Shown in pieces: positions 52,513 to 58,651 of a DNA stretch of 64,000 nucleotides. The stretch spans positions 1 to 64,000 of the forward strand of contig NZ_JBHUHX010000059.1 in the NCBI RefSeq assembly GCF_042682685.1, read 5' to 3'. The notes beneath the pieces are model-generated. The model saw only the letters and a list, made by a program, of their open reading frames with translations. It searched no databases and had not been told where the DNA came from. Position 1 is the stretch's first letter. Each line of letters opens with the position of its first letter. The position numbers and the translations under genes were made by a program. This stretch comes from Imhoffiella fuscus (lineage in GTDB: Bacteria > Pseudomonadota > Gammaproteobacteria > Chromatiales > Chromatiaceae).

Positions 52513-54048
52513 TCAGCGACGGCGCGTCCCGCCTCCCAGCAGGGATCCCATGATGCCGCGCACCAGCTGGCGGCCGATCTGAGTGCCAAGCGAGCGCATC
52601 GCGCTGGTCGCAAAGGCCTCGATCGGACTCTGACGCGCGCGTGAAGCGCTGCTTGAGCGGCGCCTGGGCGATGGCGTCTCGGGCTCCGATGCGCCTGAGC
52701 CAGAACCATCCCCATAGGAAATATCCAATCCGCGCGAGGCGGCTGAAGCATCGGCCGCCTCCTGCCCGCGCCGCTCCAGAATCTCATAGGCCGACTCGCG
52801 ATCGACCAAGGTGTCGTAGACGCCCGCAACCAGCGAATCCCGCATCAGGGTCTCGCGCTCGGCCATGCTGATCGGCCCGAGCTGGCTCCTCGGCGGAGCG
52901 ATGTCGACCCGCCGCACCACACCCGGCACGCCGTCCTCGTCCAGCGTCGAGACCAGCGCCTCCCCGACCCCGAGCGCGGTGATCACCGCCTCGGTGTCCA
53001 GCTCCGGATTCTCGCGGAAGGTCTGGGCTGCAGCCCGCACCGCCTTCTGATCCTTCGGGGTATAGGCACGCAATGCGTGCTGCACCCGGTTGCCGAGCTG
53101 ACCCAAGACGTCTTCCGGGATGTCGAGCGGATTCTGGGTGACGAAATAGACGCCGACGCCCTTGGAGCGGATCAGACGCACCACCTTTTCGATCGTATCG
53201 AGCAAAACCTTGGGGGCATCGTCGAACAGCAGATGCGCCTCATCGAAGAAGAGCACCATGCGCGGCCGCTCGACATCGCCAACCTCGGGCAATTCCTCGA
53301 AGAGTTCGGAGAGCAGCCACAGCAGGAAGGTGGAGTAGAGCGCAGGCGTATGAATCAGCTTCTCGGCGACCAGGACGTTGACATAACCGCGCCCCTGCAC
53401 GTCGGTCTGCATCATGTCCTGCAGGGCCAGAGCCGGCTCGCCGAACAGACGCTCGCCGCCCTGCTGCTCCAGTGCGAGCAGACGCCGCAGGATGGCACCG
53501 ACGCTGGCCTTGGAGACGTTGCCGTAACGGGTCCGTAGGCTCTCGGCATTGTCCGAAACGTGGGCCAGCAAGGCGCGCAGATCCTTGAGATCGAGCAGCA
53601 GCCAGCCATGCTCGTCGGCGACCTCGAAGACGATGTTGACCACCCCCTCCTGCACCTCGTTGAGGTTGAGCAGGCGCGAGAGGAGCAGCGGCCCCAGCTC
53701 GCTGATGGTGGTACGCAGCGGATGCCCTCGCTCGCCGTGGATGTCCCAGAACATGACCGGATTGGCGGCATGAACGAAACCTTCGCGCGCCTCCAGGGTC
53801 AATTCGGCCACCCGCTGGGCGACACGCGGATTGTCGCCGCCCGGCCGGCCGATTCCGGCGAGATCGCCCTTCACGTCGGCGAGGAAGACCGGCACGCCCA
53901 TGCGGCTGAAGCCCTCGGCCAAACGCTGCAGCGTGACCGTCTTGCCGGTCCCCGTCGCCCCGGCCACGAGACCGTGCCGATTGGCCATGCGCCCGAGCAT
54001 GGAGACCTCTTGAGAACCGCTCATGCCGATGAGAAAGGCATTCGTCAT
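52513..54048 (-). CDS. HerA-like ATPase, DUF853/YjgR family
   Basis: A 511-residue cytoplasmic ATPase with Walker A LVAGATGTGKTVTLQ near residue 30, Walker B MVLFFDEAHLLF and the VYFVTQNPLDIPEDVLGQLG arginine-finger region. The start MTNAFLIGMSG is preferred to upstream codons in the same frame. The C-terminus is a basic, low-complexity tail (PSPRRRSSSASRARQSP) ending GSLLGGGTRRR. The family is related to HerA/FtsK translocases; role unknown. Confidence 0.88.
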   Translation of the reverse strand: MTNAFLIGMSGSQEVSMLGRMANRHGLVAGATGTGKTVTLQRLAEGFSRMGVPVFLADVKGDLAGIGRPGGDNPRVAQRVAELTLEAREGFVHAANPVMFWDIHGERGHPLRTTISELGPLLLSRLLNLNEVQEGVVNIVFEVADEHGWLLLDLKDLRALLAHVSDNAESLRTRYGNVSKASVGAILRRLLALEQQGGERLFGEPALALQDMMQTDVQGRGYVNVLVAEKLIHTPALYSTFLLWLLSELFEELPEVGDVERPRMVLFFDEAHLLFDDAPKVLLDTIEKVVRLIRSKGVGVYFVTQNPLDIPEDVLGQLGNRVQHALRAYTPKDQKAVRAAAQTFRENPELDTEAVITALGVGEALVSTLDEDGVPGVVRRVDIAPPRSQLGPISMAERETLMRDSLVAGVYDTLVDRESAYEILERRGQEAADASAASRGLDISYGDGSGSGASEPETPSPRRRSSSASRARQSPIEAFATSAMRSLGTQIGRQLVRGIMGSLLGGGTRRR

Positions 54049-54215
54049 TGACAGCACTCCGTGTAATTCGGCGATAAGGCGTTCGGCGATGACAACGTCA
54101 ACGAGTATACCCATTGCATTCGGCACGCCAGTGCCAAATCATCTGCGCCGAGCCATTCCCAGGCCCGCGCCGGCACAGCCCGACATCGGCCACATCACCC
54201 TTCAGGAAGAGACGC

Positions 54216-54668
54216 ATGATCAAGCTGTATCGATCCATTCCTTCACTCGCCATCATCCTCGGCACCGCCCTGCTCTTCATCGGCTGCTCACAGGCCGCAG
54301 GGCCGCAACTCTCGCCGCCTGAGGCGCTCGACATGGCGAACAAGGGCGAACTCACGCTCATCGACGTCCGCACCCCGATGGAATGGCGCCAGAGTGGAGT
54401 CGCCCCCATGGCCCATCGTATCGACATGCACGACCCCAAGGGGCCGGACGGGTTCGCCCAAGCGGTTCTGCAGACGGTGGACGGCGACCGCTCGGCAACC
54501 ATCGGGCTCATCTGCCGCACCGGAAACCGCAGCCGACACATGCAGCAGGAGCTGATCTCACGCGGATTTACCCATGTCTACGATGTCAAGGAAGGCATGA
54601 TGGGCAATCCGAACGGCCCGGGCTGGATCCGTCGCGGTCTGCCCATCAAGCCCTGCCCCAACTGCTGA
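54216..54668 (+). CDS. Rhodanese-domain lipoprotein
   Basis: A 150-residue exported rhodanese: signal with lipobox-like end LLFIGCS, then LSPPEALDMANKGELTLIDVRTPMEW and the active-site loop ICRTGNRSRHMQ with the catalytic Cys intact. It would act in the periplasm, anchored by lipid, in sulfur transfer or sulfide/thiosulfate handling. The ATG at 54216 has AGGAAGAG upstream. The C-terminal CPNC pair is notable and could be a redox site. Confidence 0.85.
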   Translation: MIKLYRSIPSLAIILGTALLFIGCSQAAGPQLSPPEALDMANKGELTLIDVRTPMEWRQSGVAPMAHRIDMHDPKGPDGFAQAVLQTVDGDRSATIGLICRTGNRSRHMQQELISRGFTHVYDVKEGMMGNPNGPGWIRRGLPIKPCPNC

Positions 54669-54794
54669 GGCCGACAGGAGGATGATCTTCGCCATCATCG
54701 CCCGCTCACTCGCCCCATTCGTGCCCCATCGCACGCGCTGCGGTGAGGGCACCCGCCGCAACAGATCCATCACACATCACCGAGGAATAGAGAG

Positions 54795-55358
54795 ATGATC
54801 AAGGTAACCACGATTTGCGCCAGCCTGATCCTGGCCGCGACCGCCACCTCCGCGATGGCGGCCAACCCCAAGGTCGCCATGGACGTCAGCATCGACGGCC
54901 AACCGGCCGGCACCATCACCCTGGAATTGTTCGCCGACAAGGCGCCCAAGACCGCCGAGAACTTCCGCGCACTCTGCACCGGGGAGAAGGGTGACGGCCT
55001 CGATTTCGCCGGAAGTCCCTTCCACCGCATCATTCCTGGATTCATGGTCCAGGGCGGCGACATCACCAACGGCAACGGCACCGGCGGCAAGTCCATCTAC
55101 GGCGCGCGTTTCGCGGACGAGAACTTCGACCTCGACTTCACCGGACCAGGCCAGCTCGCCATGGCCAACGCCGGCCCCGACACCAACGGCTCGCAGTTCT
55201 TCATCACTCTGGCCGCAACCCCCTGGCTCAACGGCCATCACGTGATCTTCGGCCAGATGGTCGACGGCATGCCGGTCCTGCGCGCCATGGAGGAGCAGGG
55301 AACGCGCTCGGGTCGCCCAAAGACCGACGTCACCCTGACCGCCTGCCGCCAGCTTTAA
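54795..55358 (+). CDS. Periplasmic cyclophilin-type peptidyl-prolyl isomerase
   Basis: A 187-residue cyclophilin with signal peptide ASLILAATATSAMA. Core: APKTAENFRALCTGEKG, FHRIIPGFMVQGGDI, MANAGPDTNGSQFFIT and WLNGHHVIFGQMVDGM. The F-R-Q catalytic residues are present. The ALCTGEKG form is more common in eukaryote-like cyclophilins but also occurs in proteobacteria. GAGGAA precedes the ATG. Confidence 0.92.
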   Translation: MIKVTTICASLILAATATSAMAANPKVAMDVSIDGQPAGTITLELFADKAPKTAENFRALCTGEKGDGLDFAGSPFHRIIPGFMVQGGDITNGNGTGGKSIYGARFADENFDLDFTGPGQLAMANAGPDTNGSQFFITLAATPWLNGHHVIFGQMVDGMPVLRAMEEQGTRSGRPKTDVTLTACRQL

Positions 55359-55366
55359 GAGACATC

Positions 55367-55397
55367 CCCGGATGAGGCTTTGCCCCATCCGGGCTAC
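55367..55397. repeat. Dispersed palindromic repeat, GTAGCCCGG family, copy c / terminator
   Basis: CCCGGATG at 55367-55374 pairs with CATCCGGG at 55386-55393, followed by CTAC. On the minus strand it reads GTAGCCCGGATG, the same head as at 19.99 and 25.6 kb. It lies in the 45-base gap between convergent genes and probably acts as a two-way terminator. Confidence 0.6.
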
Positions 55398-55403
55398 GGG
55401 TCT

Positions 55404-56336
55404 TCACTCGGGATCGCAACGGCGCAGATAGCTGGCAAAGCGTGGCAATCCGCTGCTCGTGTGGCCCCGATAGCGGAAGGTCACGCAGCTCCCGAGCGGT
55501 GGCGGATCGTCCCGCTCGGCATCCGAGAACCCGGTCCCGATCCGAAACCGCCGCCCCTGTCGATCCTCGACCAGCAGCGAGCCCAGCATTCCCTCGTACT
55601 TGCCCCGTCCCGGAAGTTGTCCGAGGACAGTGGCCTCGTCATCCAGATAGGGCTTGAGCTTGAGCAGGTCGGAGGTGCGCCCCTCGCGGTAGAAGGCATC
55701 CTCGCGATGCAGCATCAGCCCCTCGCCGCCCGCCGCCTCCAAGGACGCAAGATGCTCCATGAGCGCCTCATGATCGGAAACGCGGAACTGATCGACCCCG
55801 CGCAGATAGGGGGCGTCCGATGCGCCGATCAGGGATCTCAACTGCGTCAAACGGCCCCCGAAAGACTCGCCGGAGGCCGGCAGGTCGAAGACCATGAAGC
55901 GCACCTCGCGCCAGGCGTCCTCGTCCGGTTGCTGATGGCGGACGGTCCCGGACAGACGCGCGAAGTCACCCCGCCGCATCCAGAGTTCGCCATCCAGCGG
56001 AACGCTCGGAAAACCGGCTGTGAACCAGGCCGGCGCACGAATCTCGTGCCCTCCGCGACTGACGAGACGCGCCCCGTCCCAATAGGCACGCACCCCGTCG
56101 AGCTTCTCGCTCACCCAATAGCGGGAGAGGTCGACACCTTTCTCGTAGACCTCGGCCAGTTGCAGCGCCGGCCTGAGAACCGTGTCGGCCGTCTTCGGAT
56201 CCCCGAGGGACACGGATAGGGATTCAGCGTGCTCCGCTCCAAATCCGATCGGCGCCTCGACCGCCCGCGCCGTATCGAGCGCCAGCAGAAACGCGACCAG
56301 CGAGATCGCCGACGATATCCCCGTTGCATAGCCCAT
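55404..56336 (-). CDS. Exported ATP-type DNA ligase (LigE-like)
   Basis: A 310-residue minimal DNA ligase with signal peptide ISSAISLVAFLLALDTARA. The adenylated lysine is in YWVSEKLDGVRAYWDG (KxDG), with LDGELWMRR, GEGLMLHRED and DLLKLKPYLDDEA following, and an OB-fold C-terminal part. Such ligases act in the periplasm, probably during DNA uptake or in biofilm DNA. No competence gene is nearby. Confidence 0.87.
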   Translation of the reverse strand: MGYATGISSAISLVAFLLALDTARAVEAPIGFGAEHAESLSVSLGDPKTADTVLRPALQLAEVYEKGVDLSRYWVSEKLDGVRAYWDGARLVSRGGHEIRAPAWFTAGFPSVPLDGELWMRRGDFARLSGTVRHQQPDEDAWREVRFMVFDLPASGESFGGRLTQLRSLIGASDAPYLRGVDQFRVSDHEALMEHLASLEAAGGEGLMLHREDAFYREGRTSDLLKLKPYLDDEATVLGQLPGRGKYEGMLGSLLVEDRQGRRFRIGTGFSDAERDDPPPLGSCVTFRYRGHTSSGLPRFASYLRRCDPE

Positions 56337-56671
56337 GATGGCACTCCCGGATGTCGATGCTCGGATGGACCCAAACTATCCAATTACATCGCATCAGACA
56401 ACCAATCGTGTACGAGCGTGCGCCGGGAAGGACGCCGCGCAAGGTTAGCAAGCTCAAGCTGCCGGCGGTCGACGACTCAAGATCGATGGCGTGTGCCTTC
56501 GGTCGATCGGCCAAGGATGCCGCATTGAGCGGGCGGGGGATTACGGCGAAGAAACTGGAGGGGATGCAGCGAACGGCCAGTGGGGAATATCGTCCACCCG
56601 AACCGGGTGGAGCGACCACCCGAAAAAAGCGTCCAAGGCGACCGAATCCCTAAGTCACCTCGGAATGCGGT
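56337..56671. other. Intergenic region between ligase and SleB-type hydrolase
   Basis: 335 bases. A plus-strand open frame of 100 codons (56351-56653) encodes a very basic Arg/Lys-rich sequence; I have no support that it is a gene, because no good ribosome site is present. Near 56590-56625 CCACCCG and CGGGTGG motifs form a hairpin followed by six A on the plus strand, which is six U on the minus strand only if read leftward; it might mark the end of the SleB-type gene. Confidence 0.35.
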
Positions 56672-57238
56672 CTAGATCGCGATCGGACGGTAGAACAGGT
56701 GGCTGCCAATCCGTGTCGTGCGGCGGTAAGCACTCGACCAAGAGGGCTTGCAGTAACTCGCATGGTAGTAAAGCGCGCCACGGGTCGGATCAGGGACCGC
56801 GTCATCCAGAACCTTCCGCGCGATATCCATGGCCCGCCGCCAAGCACGTGCATTCTTGGGGCGATCCGATCGTCCGTCGCACCACCAAGAGAACTGGCAG
56901 CGGTTACGCTTTGTTCCGCCTTGCTTCACGACGGCGCAAATGGATCCGGGAAACGCCTTGGAGCCGACGCGATTCAAGGTCACCCTGGCGACCGCGATCT
57001 GGCCGGCTTCCGGCTCCGAGCGGGCCTCGTGGTAGATATTCAACGCCAAGCAGCGAAGATCCGCGTCCTCTTTCGACAAGGCCGCAACCGGCTCGACACC
57101 CTCGTCGGCCGTCGATTCAACGTCCTCGATGACGGGAATCGCGGCAACGACCTCCGGCTCGCGATGCTCGATGGACGACGAGGCCAGTAGAGAGGGAAAG
57201 ATCAAGGCGGGCAGGGCCGCGAAAGTCAGCACTTGCAT
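56672..57238 (-). CDS. SleB-type cell wall hydrolase
   Basis: A 188-residue exported hydrolase (N-terminal hydrophobic FAALPALIFPSLLASS) with the Hydrolase_2 core: CLALNIYHEARSEPEAGQIA, VARVTLNRV, FPGSICAVVKQ, RCQFSWWCDG and ALYYHASYCKPSW. The catalytic Glu is the E of YHEAR. Related to SleB lytic enzymes; likely a peptidoglycan lytic transglycosylase in the periplasm. It is divergent from the ATPase pair. Confidence 0.85.
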   Translation of the reverse strand: MQVLTFAALPALIFPSLLASSSIEHREPEVVAAIPVIEDVESTADEGVEPVAALSKEDADLRCLALNIYHEARSEPEAGQIAVARVTLNRVGSKAFPGSICAVVKQGGTKRNRCQFSWWCDGRSDRPKNARAWRRAMDIARKVLDDAVPDPTRGALYYHASYCKPSWSSAYRRTTRIGSHLFYRPIAI

Positions 57239-57332
57239 GTATTTGGGATCTCGATGTGCTCGGCATGCAGGAAATTATCCCCTGCATGATATAGCAATAC
57301 CCCTAATAGGGAAATCCCTAATACACGTGATC

Positions 57333-57348
57333 GTGTGCTTGCGCACAC
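57333..57348. promoter_or_regulatory. Palindrome GTGTGC-TTGC-GCACAC
   Basis: A perfect 6-base inverted repeat with a 4-base loop in the shared region between the SleB-type gene and the ATPase operon. It could be an operator or a small hairpin. Confidence 0.3.
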
Positions 57349-57407
57349 ATCATGCAACGCAATTGACGGCTATGGAGAACCAGCGCGAGCTTCCTTTGTC
57401 TCTGTAG

Positions 57408-57461
57408 ATTACACCAAAACTGCATTACACTATTTTCGGTGTAAAATATTTTTGATGTAAA
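57408..57461. promoter_or_regulatory. Phased TTACAC/GTGTAA array upstream of ATPase pair
   Basis: Four related motifs lie in the very AT-rich segment before the ATPase operon: ATTACAC at 57408 and 57424, and inverted GTGTAAA at 57439 and ATGTAAA at 57455. Same-strand copies are spaced 16 bases apart. The inner pair forms TTACAC-N8-GTGTAA. The array ends 17 bases before the ATG at 57479. Such a layout suggests cooperative binding of a dimeric regulator over the core promoter. Confidence 0.55.
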
Positions 57462-57478
57462 AAAGCAGGGATTAGACC

Positions 57479-58651
57479 ATGCGTACAGTGATCGGTAGCC
57501 CCGTCGAGGGTGATGACTTTTTCGATCGCGAATCGGAGCGCCGACGGATGTGGCGCCGTTTGGAGACCGACAGTCTGTTGCTGCTCGCGCCGCGACGGAT
57601 CGGCAAGACCTCCTTGATGCGAGCGCTGTGCGCCGAGGGCGCGGACCACGGCTTCCAGGCGGTGAACCTCAGCTTTGCCGCCTGCAACGACGAGATGCAC
57701 TGTGTTCGGGAACTCGCGAAGGCCATTACCAGCGCTCGCGGCCTCGACCTGTCCGCACTCCAGGGGGCGCTCAAGGGACTGCTGCCGGATCTGAAGTCAC
57801 TGAAGCTGGGGCCGCTGGGGATCGAGCTGGCCACGGGTGAAAGCCCGGATTGGCGCGACCTCGGCGAGGCACTGACCCGCTCCCTCGGCAGCCTCGACGG
57901 ACGCTGGCTGATCGCCGTCGACGAGGTGCCGGTCTTCCTGCTCCATCTGCTGAAGCAAGACGACGGACTCGCCCGTGTGCGCGGCTTTCTCTACTGGCTG
58001 CGCACGCTGCGCCAGGATCACCATGCGCAGGTTCGGTGGATCCTCGCGGGCTCCATCGGGCTCGACACGGTCGCCGCCCGTCACGGACTCGGCGACACGG
58101 TCAACGATCTCAAGCCGATACCGCTCGGCGCCTTCGAGCAGGAAACCGCCGAACGGTTTCTCCAGGCGCTCGCCGAGAGCTATGACCTGGACATGACCGC
58201 CGAGGTCTGCCGCCACATCATCGCGCAGCTCGGCTGGCCGGTGCCCTACTACCTCCAGATCCTGTTCGGCGAACTCTACGACCGGGTCGAGGACGGCGAA
58301 CGGCTCGACACCGACCTGGTGGAGCAGATCTTCGACGACCTGCTGAAACCGGCCCACAAGGGCTACTTCGACTACTGGCGCCAACGCCTCACCGAAGAAC
58401 TGGGCCAACCCGACGACGGCCATGCGATCCACCTGCTCAGCCATTGCGCCCGAGACCCGAGCGGCGCTAGCCGCACGATTCTGGAGCAGGCGCTCGCCGA
58501 ACGGATCGCGGAGCCCGACAGCCGCGAGACCTGTCTGCGCTATCTGCTCGACATCCTGGAGAGCGACGGCTATCTGGTCCAGCTCGACGGCCGCTGGCGT
58601 TTCCGCCTGGAACTGTTGCGCCGCTACTGGCTGCAGCGGGTGGCGCCATGA
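57479..58651 (+). CDS. Archaeal-type (STAND-like) ATPase, small partner
   Basis: A 390-residue protein with a P-loop LLLAPRRIGKTSLMRAL near residue 35, Walker B WLIAVDEVPVFLLHLL, a sensor segment VRWILAGSIGLDTV and a C-terminal winged-helix-like region ending GYLVQLDGRWRFRLELLRRY then WLQRV. The VDRE-like FFDRESERRRMWRRL start and the LRRYW end are typical of the archaeal-ATPase family, whose members often act as switches in defence or regulation. No catalytic effector domain is visible. Its stop overlaps the next start (ATGA). It starts right after an AT-rich motif array. Confidence 0.8.
   Translation: MRTVIGSPVEGDDFFDRESERRRMWRRLETDSLLLLAPRRIGKTSLMRALCAEGADHGFQAVNLSFAACNDEMHCVRELAKAITSARGLDLSALQGALKGLLPDLKSLKLGPLGIELATGESPDWRDLGEALTRSLGSLDGRWLIAVDEVPVFLLHLLKQDDGLARVRGFLYWLRTLRQDHHAQVRWILAGSIGLDTVAARHGLGDTVNDLKPIPLGAFEQETAERFLQALAESYDLDMTAEVCRHIIAQLGWPVPYYLQILFGELYDRVEDGERLDTDLVEQIFDDLLKPAHKGYFDYWRQRLTEELGQPDDGHAIHLLSHCARDPSGASRTILEQALAERIAEPDSRETCLRYLLDILESDGYLVQLDGRWRFRLELLRRYWLQRVAP

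Noticed and set aside
56351..56653. 100-codon basic open frame between the ligase and SleB-type genes
   Set aside because: No ribosome site and biased basic composition; kept only as a note in the intergenic entry.
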